Below, piece by piece: positions 53,031-61,816 of a stretch of 64,000 nt of DNA; the first letter of the stretch is position 1, and each line of letters opens with the position of its first letter. The stretch comes from Halogeometricum pallidum JCM 14848 (GTDB taxonomy: Archaea; Halobacteriota; Halobacteria; Halobacteriales; Haloferacaceae): the NCBI RefSeq assembly GCF_000337095.1, contig NZ_AOIV01000041.1:118977-182976 (forward strand), read 5' to 3'. Below the pieces are notes generated by a model, which ran no database searches, had not been told where the DNA came from, and saw only the letters and a list, made by a program, of their open reading frames with translations. The position numbers and the translations under genes are program-made.

Positions 53031-53204
53031 ATGGACGTCAAGTACGACCTGAACAGTTACGTGCGGGTGCTGAAACTGGCGAGCACCCCCTCGTGGCAGG
53101 AGTTCTCCCAGATCGGTCTCATCGCCGGTGCCGGCATCTTCCTCGTCGGCTTCATGGGCTTCGTTATCTTCGCGCTGATGACCTTCCTTCCCGGAGGTGC
53201 GTAG
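53031..53204 (+). CDS. secE: Preprotein translocase subunit SecE (Sec61 gamma)
   Basis: 57 residues, too short for most gene callers' cut-offs. It has a cytoplasmic amphipathic start ([20 protein letters not shown] then SWQEF) followed by one membrane helix ([20 protein letters not shown]). This is the normal archaeal SecE shape. It is followed two bases later by nusG (Spt5). The upstream sequence (AGATAGAAAAAGC near 52995) can serve as promoter, separate from ftsZ1. Confidence 0.95.
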   Translation: MDVKYDLNSYVRVLKLASTPSWQEFSQIGLIAGAGIFLVGFMGFVIFALMTFLPGGA

Positions 53205-53206
53205 GC

Positions 53207-53653
53207 GTGCCCATCTTTGCCGTAAAGACGACTGCGCGACAGGAACAGACCGTCGCCGACATGATCGCGAACCGTGAGGAGGCGGAGATTCACGCCGTCC
53301 TCGCCCCCGACTCGCTCACGAGTTACGTGATGGTCGAGGCGGACAGCAACGCGGTCATCAACCGCGTCTTAGAGGAGATTCCGCACGCTCGCGGCCTCGT
53401 CGGCGACGGCCAGGCCACCTCCAGTATGGCCGAAGTCGAGCACTTCCTCTCCCCGACGCCGGACGTCGAGGGCATCGCCGAGAGCGACATCGTCGAACTC
53501 GTCGCCGGGCCGTTCAAGGGCGAGAAAGCGCGCGTCCAGCGCATCGACGAGACGAAAGACCAGGTGACGGTCGAACTGTACGAGGCGACGGTCCCGATTC
53601 CGGTCACGGTCCGCGGGGACCAGATCCGCGTGCTGGACTCCGAAGAGCGGTAG
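53207..53653 (+). CDS. nusG: Transcription elongation factor Spt5 (NusG)
   Basis: 148 residues from the GTG at 53207 ([20 protein letters not shown]). The NGN domain ([39 protein letters not shown]) is followed by a KOW motif ([18 protein letters not shown] then [18 protein letters not shown]). With Spt4 it clamps RNA polymerase and promotes elongation. It begins two bases after secE. The GTG is required because no ATG precedes the conserved start. Confidence 0.97.
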   Translation: MPIFAVKTTARQEQTVADMIANREEAEIHAVLAPDSLTSYVMVEADSNAVINRVLEEIPHARGLVGDGQATSSMAEVEHFLSPTPDVEGIAESDIVELVAGPFKGEKARVQRIDETKDQVTVELYEATVPIPVTVRGDQIRVLDSEER

Positions 53654-53744
53654 TTCTCCCGACCCGAATCCCCTCCGATTTCTTCTCGCCGCCGATAGCG
53701 GCGTCACCGGTCGCCCGCGGACGGCGACTGACACCCCGTGTCGC

Positions 53745-54047
53745 CTACAGCGCTCCCCGTTCTTCGAGCGTCTCGACGACCGACTGGAGGTCGATTTCCG
53801 ACTCGATTTCGCCCTTTACCCGCTCCCGTTCGCGGACGTGCGAGGAGTTCGCGTCGTAGGCGCGGACGAACTCCGCGCGCGAGTGTTCCCCGAAAGCGTG
53901 GCGGATGGCGAAGTAGCCCTCGGGGACGACGGTCCCGCAGATCTTGCACTCGTGACGCTCGTGTTCGACCGTCTGGTGGATGACCGCGTCCGCCGCCGTC
54001 TCGAACCGCCCGTCGCACCCGGCGACGCCGCACTTCCACAGGGACAT
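53745..54047 (-). CDS. C2H2 zinc-finger-like haloarchaeal protein
   Basis: 100 residues. A first Cys/His set (WKCGVAGCDGRF then ADAVIHQTVEH) is a C2H2-like finger, and a second (HECKICGTVVPEGYFAIRHAFGEH) resembles another. The remaining C-terminal helix is acidic (RERERVKGEIESEIDLQ). The pattern suggests nucleic acid or protein binding, probably regulatory, but no target is known. It is convergent with nusG and divergent from the PHP gene. Confidence 0.8.
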   Translation of the reverse strand: MSLWKCGVAGCDGRFETAADAVIHQTVEHERHECKICGTVVPEGYFAIRHAFGEHSRAEFVRAYDANSSHVRERERVKGEIESEIDLQSVVETLEERGAL

Positions 54048-54189
54048 ACAGACCCGGACGGATACCGGGAACTAAACCGTTCCGCAGCAGCCGACTCCGC
54101 CGCGCCGACCCGTCGCCGTCCGGTGGCTACGCGGCGCGGCCGGTCGAGAGATAGTAACCCCTAACCGCGGCGACGCCGGACCGACAGAC

Positions 54190-54966
54190 GTGACCGCTAC
54201 GTCCTCCGCCGCGGGCGTCGCCCGCGTCGATATGCACGTGAAGGTGTTGGACGAGCGCGTCGCGTCCCGAGCGAAAGCCCGCGGCATCGACGTGCTGGTG
54301 TACGCGCCGCACTTCACGCGCCTCCCCGACATCCGGGCGAAAGCCGCGGCGTTCACCGACGACGAACTGCTGGTCGTCCCCGGCCGCGAGGTGTTCACCG
54401 GCACGTGGCGCCGTCGCCGGCATCTCCTCGCGGTCGGTCTCTCCGACCCGGTGCCGGACTTCATCACTTTCGAAGCCGCCTTCGCCGCCTTCGCCCGACA
54501 GGACGCCGCCGTCCTCGCCCCCCATCCCGGCTTTCTCAACGTCAGCCTCGGCCGCGAAGACGTCCGCGCGCACGCCGAGGAGATTCACGCCGTGGAGACG
54601 CACAACGGGAAACTGTTCCCCTCGCAGAACCGCCTCGGCCGCGAACTCTCCGCCGAGTTCGACATCCCCGGGTTCGGTTCGTCGTACGCGCACCTCCGCG
54701 GGAGCGTCGGCGAGGCGTGGACGGCGTTCGAACGGGAAATCGACTCCGAGGAGGAACTGGTCGCCGCCCTCCGAGAGGGCGCCCCGCGGCGCGTCTTCCA
54801 CCGCTCCGGCCACCGTCACCGGCTGCGCTCGGCGGCGGAGTTCGCCCACCTCGGCTTCGAGAACTCGTGGGGGAAACTGAACCGACTGCTCCTCTCGGGG
54901 ATGGAACCGACCCACCCCGGCCACGTCGCCTACGAAGGGAAATTCGACGACGTGCGCGAGTACTGA
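54190..54966 (+). CDS. PHP-domain metal-dependent phosphoesterase-like protein
   Basis: 258 residues from the GTG at 54190. PHP features: ARVDMHVKVLDER at about residues 12-24, ARGIDVLVYAPHFTRLPDIRA, ELLVVPGREVFTG, a HPGFLNVS loop, VETHNGK and GFGSSYAHLRGS. Typical PHP proteins start with a metal-binding HxH; here it is DMHVK, with the second His replaced by Lys. It may therefore bind fewer metals or belong to a haloarchaeal subfamily. A PHP-associated C-terminal part follows. Phosphoesterase activity is not certain. Confidence 0.82.
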   Translation: MTATSSAAGVARVDMHVKVLDERVASRAKARGIDVLVYAPHFTRLPDIRAKAAAFTDDELLVVPGREVFTGTWRRRRHLLAVGLSDPVPDFITFEAAFAAFARQDAAVLAPHPGFLNVSLGREDVRAHAEEIHAVETHNGKLFPSQNRLGRELSAEFDIPGFGSSYAHLRGSVGEAWTAFEREIDSEEELVAALREGAPRRVFHRSGHRHRLRSAAEFAHLGFENSWGKLNRLLLSGMEPTHPGHVAYEGKFDDVREY

Positions 54967-54976
54967 GTCGCTCGGC

Positions 54977-55261
54977 TCACGCGGTCCGCCCCTGATTGCG
55001 ACCGACGACGAGATAGAGGACGATGACGATACCGGCGCCGATGAGCGACCCGGCGAGTCCGCCGATGAGCGTCGCCACCGTCCAGAGCAGTCGGTGCGGG
55101 TTGTCGTTCTTTCCGGCGTCGTAGTAGACGAATATCGCCGGTACGACCCCGAGGATGCCGATGAAGAAGATGATGAGCAGTTCCGGACCGCCCGGAATCC
55201 CCGGGAACAGGGGCGTCGGCCCGAGTGCGCGATCGGCCGATAGCTGTAGGGAAGACAACAT
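54977..55261 (-). CDS. Small membrane protein, two segments
   Basis: 94 residues from the ATG at 55261. An N-terminal Pro/Gly-rich stretch (TPLFPGIPGGPELL) leads to helix one (IIFFIGILGVVPAIFVYYD). A short charged loop with AGKNDNPHRLL precedes helix two (VATLIGGLAGSLIGAGIVIV), and the basic end is VVGRNQGRTA. GGPELLIIF recalls the start of TatA proteins, but the rest does not match. Convergent with the PHP gene. Function is unknown. Confidence 0.65.
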   Translation of the reverse strand: MLSSLQLSADRALGPTPLFPGIPGGPELLIIFFIGILGVVPAIFVYYDAGKNDNPHRLLWTVATLIGGLAGSLIGAGIVIVLYLVVGRNQGRTA

Positions 55262-55317
55262 GTCTCGGCGTTCGGACGCTCGTTATTTGTCGGTATCGGT
55301 TCGCCGCGTCGGGACGC

Positions 55318-55848
55318 TCACAGCCCCAACAGCACGGCCGCCTCCGAGAGCGGCGTGTCCAGCGCGAACACGTAGTAGTGGACGACGGCGAGGACGACGA
55401 GTTCGAACGCCGTCACGACGACGGTGACCGTCCGCGCCCACCGACTCGACGTGGCGACGCCCGTCGGAAGGTCGTACTCCCGCGGCGACAGCGGGTAGAA
55501 CAGCGCGATGCCGCGCTTGGAGCCGACGACGTCGAGGACGTAGTGCGTCGCCACGCCCACCCAGACGAACTGGAGGTTGCCGAAGACGTACGGGAAGGCG
55601 ACGAAGAGGGCGAGTACGGGGAGGTTGTGCAGCGTCTTGCGGTGCCTGCCGAACGCCGTGTCCACGTCCGGGAACAACGCGCCGAGGATTATCGGCAGTG
55701 ACAGTTCCGCGACTCTCGTCGCCGCTGTCAGCGCCAGCGCCGACGGCGTCTCCTCGACGAGAGGTCCCACCGTCGGGTCCACAGCGAGGATGGCGCCCAA
55801 CCCCACCGCCAACAGCGCGCCGTTCAGGACGTGCCCGTCTTTATTCAT
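55318..55848 (-). CDS. DUF457 / YdjM-like membrane-bound metal-dependent hydrolase
   Basis: 176 residues from the ATG at 55848 (MNKDGHVLNGALLA). The family's His/Asp motifs are present: KDGHVLNGA, GALFPDVDTAFGRHRKTLHN, and ATHYVLDVVGSKRG, with three or four hydrophobic segments between. DUF457 proteins are membrane-embedded, probably zinc-dependent hydrolases; E. coli YdjM is LexA-regulated. No clear promoter operator is visible. It lies 56 bp before the small membrane protein on the same strand. Confidence 0.88.
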   Translation of the reverse strand: MNKDGHVLNGALLAVGLGAILAVDPTVGPLVEETPSALALTAATRVAELSLPIILGALFPDVDTAFGRHRKTLHNLPVLALFVAFPYVFGNLQFVWVGVATHYVLDVVGSKRGIALFYPLSPREYDLPTGVATSSRWARTVTVVVTAFELVVLAVVHYYVFALDTPLSEAAVLLGL

Positions 55849-55972
55849 CGAGTGACTGTCAGGCGCCGAATAATACAAGCGTTGTGCCACGCCGCGAATC
55901 GTCGGACGGGCGGCTGACGGCGACCGGAGAGCACCGGAGTCCGGTCGGCCCCCTCGTCCCGTCGCCGCCGTC

Positions 55973-56494
55973 TCAGACGCGCCGCGACCCGACGGCGGTT
56001 TCTACCGTCTTCAGGGCGGCGCGGGCGAACCGCTCTTTTACTTGCACCCGGTCGCCGTCGAACTCGTGTCTCGCGGCCGTGGTGTAGGACTCGCCGCTGC
56101 CCCACTCGCCGCGGTAGGCGACGCCGACGTACACCGTCCCGACCGGCTTCTCGTCGGTGCCGCCGCCCGGTCCGGCGATGCCCGTCGTCGCGACGCCCCA
56201 GTCGGTGCCGGCGGTGTCGCGGACGCCGGCGGCCATCTCGCGGGCCACGGGTTCGGAGACGGCGCCGCGTTCGTCCAGCGACTCCCGGGAGACGGCCAGT
56301 TCGGTCAGTTTCGCCTCGTAGGAGTAGGTGACGACCGAGCGGTCGAAGTAGTCCGACGACCCCGGCACGTCGGTGAGGAGCGACCCGACGAGGCCGCCGG
56401 TGCAGGACTCCGCGACTGCGAGCGTCTCTTCGGCGTCCCGGAGGGCGTCGCCGAGGCGTTCTTCCACGGGCGGGTCGTCCGCGAACTCGCGCAT
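55973..56494 (-). CDS. CinA C-terminal domain (nicotinamide-nucleotide amidohydrolase-like)
   Basis: 173 residues from the ATG at 56494 (MREFADDPPVEERLGDALRD); a more upstream ATG would add unlikely sequence. The CinA motif LAVAESCTGGLVGSLLTDVP is followed by FDRSVVTYSYEAKLTEL, GAVSEPVAREMAAGV, VATTGIAGPGGGTDEKPVG and RHEFDGDR. The stand-alone PncC domain deamidates nicotinamide mononucleotide and helps NAD recycling. It is divergent from the aminotransferase gene at 56578. Confidence 0.93.
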   Translation of the reverse strand: MREFADDPPVEERLGDALRDAEETLAVAESCTGGLVGSLLTDVPGSSDYFDRSVVTYSYEAKLTELAVSRESLDERGAVSEPVAREMAAGVRDTAGTDWGVATTGIAGPGGGTDEKPVGTVYVGVAYRGEWGSGESYTTAARHEFDGDRVQVKERFARAALKTVETAVGSRRV

Positions 56495-56577
56495 GGACGC
56501 CGAGAGGAGGGGGTCGGTGAAAAGTCGTCCTGCCGACGGCGAAAGAGCCACCTCCCCCCAGTCCGAGTCGACGGACG

Positions 56578-57702
56578 ATGAGCGCGGACGAGACGGCGAA
56601 CGACGAGTACGACGAGCCCCTGTTCTTCCAGGTGATGCAGTACGCGGCGCGCACCGACAGGGACGTGGTGGGGATGGTGTCCGGCAACCCCGACTGGGAG
56701 CCGCCGGCGGCCCTTCGGGACGGTCTCCGGGAGTACGCCGACGCCGACCCTCCGCAGCTTCAGTACCCCGCGAGCGAGGGGCTTCGGTACCTGCGCGAGG
56801 AGATAGCCGCCCGCCGGAACGTCGACGCCTCCCGAATCGTCGTGACGAACGGGACGGGCGAGGCGAACTACCTCGCGATGGCGCGGGCGATGGAACGGGA
56901 CGCCGGACGGGAGTTTCTCTTGACCGACCCGGTCTACCCGTACTACCCGGGAAAGGCGACGATGCTCGGCGGCACCGCCACGAAGGTGCCCGTGTTGGAG
57001 AGCGGCGCCCCCGACGTGGCGGCGATGCGCGAGGCGGCCTCCCCGGAGACGGCCGCCGTCCTCGTCAACACGCCGAACAATCCGACGGGCGCCGTGTACG
57101 ACCGGGAGACGGTCGAATCGCTCCTCGAAATCGCCGAGGAGAACGACGCCCTCCTCCTCGTCGACGAGGTGTACGACCACTTTGATTTCTCCGGGGAGTT
57201 CGAGAGCGCCCTCACCCTCGACTCCGACCGCGTCGTCGTCACGACGGGCTTCTCGAAGTCGATGGCGATAACGGGCTTTCGGGTGGGGTACGCCGTCTTT
57301 CCCAACCATCTCGTGGAGGCGGCGAAGACGCGTCACATGCTCGTGAACGTCGCCACCACGCGGCCCGGACAGGTCGCCGTCCACCGCGCCCTCGAGGAGA
57401 CGCCGACCGAGTACTACGAGGAGACGCGCGGGATGCTCCGCGAGCGCATCGCGTCGTTCACCGACGCCCTCGACGCCGCGGGCGCGACGTACACGACGCC
57501 GAAGGGGGCGTTCTACGTCATGGCGCGCTTCGAGGACTTCCCGGGCACGATTGCCAACGTGGAGCGACTGATAGACGAGGCGGGCGTCGCGGGGATGCCC
57601 GGCGAGGCGTTCGGCGAGGCCTACGACGACTGGATCCGCTTCGCCCTCGTCACGCCGCGGGCCGACGAGGCGGCCGAACGACTCGCCGACTACTTCGCCT
57701 GA
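56578..57702 (+). CDS. Class I/II pyridoxal-phosphate aminotransferase
   Basis: 374 residues. Family elements: SGNPDWEPPAALRD, the glycine loop VVTNGTGEANYLA, NTPNNPTGAVYDRE with the cofactor Asn, LLVDEVYDHFDF, and the Lys227 Schiff-base site in TTGFSKSMAITGFRVGYAV, then RPGQVAVHRALE. Aspartate or aromatic aminotransferases share this layout, and the amino donor/acceptor cannot be assigned. The acidic N-terminus (MSADETANDEYDEPL) is added to the normal fold. It lies 84 bp from the divergent cinA gene. Confidence 0.93.
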   Translation: MSADETANDEYDEPLFFQVMQYAARTDRDVVGMVSGNPDWEPPAALRDGLREYADADPPQLQYPASEGLRYLREEIAARRNVDASRIVVTNGTGEANYLAMARAMERDAGREFLLTDPVYPYYPGKATMLGGTATKVPVLESGAPDVAAMREAASPETAAVLVNTPNNPTGAVYDRETVESLLEIAEENDALLLVDEVYDHFDFSGEFESALTLDSDRVVVTTGFSKSMAITGFRVGYAVFPNHLVEAAKTRHMLVNVATTRPGQVAVHRALEETPTEYYEETRGMLRERIASFTDALDAAGATYTTPKGAFYVMARFEDFPGTIANVERLIDEAGVAGMPGEAFGEAYDDWIRFALVTPRADEAAERLADYFA

Positions 57703-57802
57703 GCGACGGTACGCGCCGACGCCGGCGCGTTCGCGTCGCTTCCCGCCGGTCTCTCGTCCCGCGACCGACGGGTACACAAGCCCCGACCGCGTGCCTCCCG
57801 CT

Positions 57803-59050
57803 ATGACGAACATCGACGTCGAACCCGTCGACCGCGTCGACGACGACGACGCGCGCGACGGCCACGCTGACGAGGGCGACTCGGAGGAGTCGACGGAACT
57901 GTCGGTCGACGTGGAGACGCGGACGACGGACGGGACCGACCTTCCCGACCGAGTGGACGCGCCGGAGTACGTCCTCTACGGTGGGAAGGGCGGCGTCGGC
58001 AAGACGACGATGGCGGCCGCGACGGCCCTCGCCTCGGCCGCCTCGGGAACCTCGACGCTCGTCGTCTCGACGGACCCCGCCCACTCGCTGTCCGACACGC
58101 TCGGCACCCCCGTCCCCGCCGAACCCGCGCAGGTGCGCGAGGATATGCCCCTGTACGCCTCCGAGATAGACCCCGACGAGGTCATCGAGGGGCCGTTCGC
58201 GGCGGACGAGGGGACGGGCGGGTTCGACGCCGCCGACCGCGACGCCGACGACAACCCGTTCGAGGACGACGGGAACGGCGCGGGCGGACTCGGCGGCGAC
58301 TCCGGCGCGGCCCCCGGGCAGGACGGACGGGCGGGCGCGAACCCGTTCGGCATGGACATGGGCGGCATGGAGGACGTGCTCGGCGACATGATGGGTCCGG
58401 GGTCGATGCCCGGCGCGGACGAGGCGGCGGCGATGCAGCAACTGCTCGCGTACCTCGACGACCCGCGGTTCGACCGCGTCGTCGTCGACACCGCGCCCAC
58501 GGGGCACACCCTTCGACTGCTGGAACTGCCCGAACTGATGGACTCGATGCTCGGGCGCATCGCCCGCATGCGGCAGAAGTTCTCCGGGATGATGGACAAC
58601 CTCAAGGGGATGTTCGGCGCGGGGTCCGGACAGGAGATGGCCGATTTGGACGAACTGCGCGGGCGAATCGAGCGACTGCGCGCGGTGCTCAGAGACCCCG
58701 AGCGGACGGACTTCCGGGTCGTGATGATACCCGAGGAGATGAGCGTCGTCGAGTCCAAGCGGCTCATCGACCGACTCGACGACTACGAGATTCCGGTGCA
58801 GACGCTCGTCGTCAACCGGGTCATGGAGAACCTCGCCGACGTGACGACGACGCCCGTCGACTCCGAGTGGGTCGTCTCGCCGAACCTCGAGGAGTGCGAG
58901 TTCTGCCAGCGCCGGTGGGCCGTCCAACAGCGCGCCCTCCAGCGCGCGACGGACCTCTTCCGCGGGCGCAACGTCAAGCGCGTCCCCCTCCTCGCCGACG
59001 AGGTGAGCGGGGAGGAGGCGCTCCGCGTCGTCGCGGCGTGTCTGGCCTGA
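57803..59050 (+). CDS. ArsA/Get3-family ATPase
   Basis: 415 residues from the ATG at 57803 (MTNIDVEPVDR). An acidic N-terminal extension of about 50 residues precedes a deviant Walker A LYGGKGGVGKTTMAAATALA (about residues 58-77), STDPAHSLSDTLG (switch I) and VDTAPTGHTLRLLELP (switch II). A C-terminal CEFCQRR (CxxC) matches the zinc-binding dimer motif of Get3. The Asp/Gly-rich insert at about 140-180 is halophile-specific. It should insert tail-anchored proteins or, less likely, support arsenite export; no ArsB gene is near. Confidence 0.92.
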   Translation: MTNIDVEPVDRVDDDDARDGHADEGDSEESTELSVDVETRTTDGTDLPDRVDAPEYVLYGGKGGVGKTTMAAATALASAASGTSTLVVSTDPAHSLSDTLGTPVPAEPAQVREDMPLYASEIDPDEVIEGPFAADEGTGGFDAADRDADDNPFEDDGNGAGGLGGDSGAAPGQDGRAGANPFGMDMGGMEDVLGDMMGPGSMPGADEAAAMQQLLAYLDDPRFDRVVVDTAPTGHTLRLLELPELMDSMLGRIARMRQKFSGMMDNLKGMFGAGSGQEMADLDELRGRIERLRAVLRDPERTDFRVVMIPEEMSVVESKRLIDRLDDYEIPVQTLVVNRVMENLADVTTTPVDSEWVVSPNLEECEFCQRRWAVQQRALQRATDLFRGRNVKRVPLLADEVSGEEALRVVAACLA

Positions 59051-59081
59051 GCGGGACGCGTTCTTCGCGCCCCTCGGGGCC

Positions 59082-59930
59082 TCACGCGAGTTTTCTGAGG
59101 TACGAGTACGCCGTGTCGACCCACGAGTTCGGCAGGTACCGCGCGAGGGCAGCGACGCGGGCCGGCGTGCCCGGGAAGTAGCGCGACCGCGGTTTCGTCG
59201 AGGAGGCGGCGTCCACGATGTCCTCGGCGACGCGTTCGGGCGGGATGGCCGCCGGGCCGGCGCCGCCGAGCACCTGCGAGTCCTCGAAGATGTCGTACCA
59301 CGACTCGTACGCTCCGGAGCGCTCGATGCCGGGAATCTCGTTCGTCCCGTCGACCTGTTCGGCGGCGCGTTCGGAGAAGTTCGTCGCCACCGGACCGGGT
59401 TCGACGAGTACGGCGTCGACGCCGTACTCGGCCACCTCGTTGCGCAGGGCGTCGGTCATCGCGCCGAGGGCGAACTTCGACCCCGAGTAGACGCCGCCGC
59501 CGGGGAAGGAGATGCGCCCGGCGACGCTGGAGACGTTGACGATGGTCCCCTCCTCCTGCCGGCGCATGTGGGGCAACACCGCGCGGACGAGGCGGTGCGG
59601 CCCGTAGACATTCACCTCGAACTGGCGGTGAACCTGTTCGGTCGGCACGTCTTCGAGGGGGCCGAACTGCCCGTACCCCGCGTTGTTGACGAGACAGGTG
59701 AGGTGACCCTCCTCCTCGACGATGCGGTCGACCACGCGGTCGACGTCGTCCTGTTCTGTCACGTCGAGCGTCGCTAACTCGCAGCCCTTCTCCCCCAGCG
59801 TCTCGATGTCGGCGGGGTTGCGGGCCGTCGCGTAGACGCGCCAGTCTTCCTCCAGAAACGACAGCGCTGCGGCGCGGCCGATACCGGACGAACAGCCAGT
59901 GATGAGGACCGTCTTCGGATGCACGTTCAC
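59082..59930 (-). CDS. Short-chain dehydrogenase/reductase (SDR)
   Basis: 282 residues. Cofactor binding is shown by TVLITGCSSGIGRAAALSFL (about residues 8-27), LDVTEQDDVDRVV and CLVNNAGYGQFGP. The catalytic set includes Ser in VSSVAGRISFPG and the YxxxK motif VYSGSKFALGAMTDAL. It is a classical SDR, probably NADP(H)-dependent; the substrate is unknown. The C-terminus is helical and slightly hydrophobic (VAALARYLPNSWVDTAYSYL), so it may sit at the membrane. It is convergent with the Get3-like gene. Confidence 0.92.
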   Translation of the reverse strand: MNVHPKTVLITGCSSGIGRAAALSFLEEDWRVYATARNPADIETLGEKGCELATLDVTEQDDVDRVVDRIVEEEGHLTCLVNNAGYGQFGPLEDVPTEQVHRQFEVNVYGPHRLVRAVLPHMRRQEEGTIVNVSSVAGRISFPGGGVYSGSKFALGAMTDALRNEVAEYGVDAVLVEPGPVATNFSERAAEQVDGTNEIPGIERSGAYESWYDIFEDSQVLGGAGPAAIPPERVAEDIVDAASSTKPRSRYFPGTPARVAALARYLPNSWVDTAYSYLRKLA

Positions 59931-59977
59931 GCACTCTCCCCGCGTCGAGTTAATAGTTCTTCAGTCGCGTCGCCCCG

Positions 59978-60745
59978 TTAAGCGTACTCGCCCTTCGCCT
60001 CGTCGGCGTAAGCGTCGGCCTCGCGAGTCGGTTCGGGGAGCTTGTATCCGCCGCAGAGCCGCGAGACGAGTTCCGTTGCCGTCGGCACCGACACGCGGTG
60101 GCCCGGGCTGACGTACAGCGGGTTGATTATCGGTTCGGAGTCGTACTGCCGGGACTGGTAGGCGTGCCCGATTCGATCCTCGGGCGCGGCGTTCTCGACG
60201 GAGCTATCGGCCACTACGTCGGTCCGCCAGCCCTCGGGCCGCCCGTCAACGTCTTCGGCCGTGCGCCCGCACAGCAGGTTCTTCGCCACGCCGACGCTCG
60301 GCACGTCGAAGACGACGCCGAGGTGCGTGGCGAGGCCCGCCTGTCGGAAGTGGATGCGACCGCTGCCGTCGAAGACGACGAGGTCCGGGTCCGACGACAG
60401 TTGCTCGAAGGCGGCGACGATGGGGCCGCCCTCGCGGAACGACAGCAGCCCCGGAATGTACGGGATATCGAGGTCCGTCACCGCGTGGACGCGCTCGACC
60501 ACTTCGCCGCCGCGCATGAGCACGATAGCGCTGACCGCCTCCTCGCCGAGGAACGCCTGGTCGACGCCGGCGACGAGGGGCCTCTCGCCCGTCAGCGACG
60601 CCTCGGTGCCCAGCGAGACGTTCGCGGGGTCGAAGTCGAACGCGTCGGTCCAGTCGGCGGCGTCGGCCACCTCGAACTGGAGGTCCTCCATCTCCCCGCG
60701 GTCGAGCGCCGGGTCGGGGAGGAACTCGGGGTTGGCCGGGCGCAC
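59978..60745 (-). CDS. nfi: Endonuclease V (deoxyinosine 3' endonuclease)
   Basis: 255 residues from the GTG at 60745, three bases after the rhomboid stop. Active-site parts align with E. coli Nfi: Asp in LVAGVDQAFLG (about residue 62), PYIPGLLSFREGG with Glu105, VVFDGSGRIHFRQ with Asp126 and His132, and SPGHRVSVPTA. One familiar residue differs: the DGHG loop reads DGSG here, which is not a catalytic site. It nicks DNA near deaminated adenine. Cotranscription with the rhomboid gene is likely. Confidence 0.92.
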   Translation of the reverse strand: MRPANPEFLPDPALDRGEMEDLQFEVADAADWTDAFDFDPANVSLGTEASLTGERPLVAGVDQAFLGEEAVSAIVLMRGGEVVERVHAVTDLDIPYIPGLLSFREGGPIVAAFEQLSSDPDLVVFDGSGRIHFRQAGLATHLGVVFDVPSVGVAKNLLCGRTAEDVDGRPEGWRTDVVADSSVENAAPEDRIGHAYQSRQYDSEPIINPLYVSPGHRVSVPTATELVSRLCGGYKLPEPTREADAYADEAKGEYA

Positions 60746-60748
60746 GGT

Positions 60749-61666
60749 TCAGAACCGCCCTCCCGGTCCGCCCATGCCGCCGCCGCCGCGGCCGAACTGG
60801 AGCGACTCGGGCGTTCTGACCTCCCGTTTGATACGGACGCCGTAGAGCAGACCGACCACCAGTCCCGCGAGGTGGGCGAGGTGGGCGACGTTGCCGCCCA
60901 GGGCGCCGACGCCGCCGCTGACGCCGAACCCGGCGACGATGCTGAACGCGGCGAAGCCGAACGTCAGCACCCACAGCGGCATCGGGATGACGAAGTAGAG
61001 GTACACTCTGAGGCTCGGGTTCAGAATCGTGAGCACGCCGAGGACGCCCATGATGGCGCCCGAGGCGCCGACGACGCCCGCACCGACCGCCCCGACGGTC
61101 AGGAGCGTGCTCGTCACCTGCGCGAGGCCCGCGAGGATGCCCGCGGCGAAGAACAGGAGGACGAACCGCTTGGTGTTGATGTAGCGTTCGACCACCGGGC
61201 CGAAGAAGTACAGCGCGATGCTGTTGAACGCGATGTGCGTGAAACCGCCGTGGGCGAACATCGAGGTGAGCCACGTCCAGACGTAGCCGATGTGTCCCGG
61301 TCGGAGGACGAACACGGTCTGCCAGAGTTCGGTCCGCGGACCGAAGCCGAGCACCGGGAAGAGGAAGTACTGGAGGGCGAAGGTAATCCACATGAGGCCG
61401 AGGAACACGTAGGACATGTTCCCGCGGACGTAGCTCATCGGGCCACCCGTGCCGGTGAGGCGGTCGAGCGCCCCCTTCGTCCGTCCCCCCTGGTTCACCG
61501 AGTCGTCGAAGCCGCTGTCGAACACGCCGGAGGGGTCGTTCCACTCCGAGAGTCCCGGGCAGTCGTGGTTCTCCGGTAACCGATGTTCCGTGCAGAACGT
61601 CCGCCCGCAGCGCCGACACTGATACGGGAGGTTCTCGTGCTTCCCGCACTTGTCGCACGTAGCCAT
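60749..61666 (-). CDS. Rhomboid intramembrane protease with N-terminal AN1-type zinc finger
   Basis: 305 residues. An AN1-like zinc finger opens the protein (CDKCGKHENLPYQCRRCGRTFC then TEHRLPENHDCPG). Six or so hydrophobic segments follow, with AHGGFTHIAFNSIALYFFGP, the catalytic Ser in VVGASGAIMGVLG and a late His in NVAHLAHLAGLVVGLLYG. Rhomboids cut membrane proteins within the bilayer. The zinc finger on the cytoplasmic side may recruit ubiquitin-like (SAMP) tags, but that is speculative. The C-terminus is a Gly-rich tail ending GGPGGRF. It precedes the endonuclease V gene by three bases. Confidence 0.95.
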   Translation of the reverse strand: MATCDKCGKHENLPYQCRRCGRTFCTEHRLPENHDCPGLSEWNDPSGVFDSGFDDSVNQGGRTKGALDRLTGTGGPMSYVRGNMSYVFLGLMWITFALQYFLFPVLGFGPRTELWQTVFVLRPGHIGYVWTWLTSMFAHGGFTHIAFNSIALYFFGPVVERYINTKRFVLLFFAAGILAGLAQVTSTLLTVGAVGAGVVGASGAIMGVLGVLTILNPSLRVYLYFVIPMPLWVLTFGFAAFSIVAGFGVSGGVGALGGNVAHLAHLAGLVVGLLYGVRIKREVRTPESLQFGRGGGGMGGPGGRF

Positions 61667-61816
61667 TGCAGGGGCTAATCGTCGGTGGCTAAAAGGGGTT
61701 CCCCTCGTTCGGCGGTTACTAACCCCGCTCGGGCGGCGGAAAGCGGACCCTACGCGGGTGTCCGAGCGTTCGGTCCGGTCGAGCAGGCGTCCGAAAACGG
61801 TTGGGGACTGCGCACG

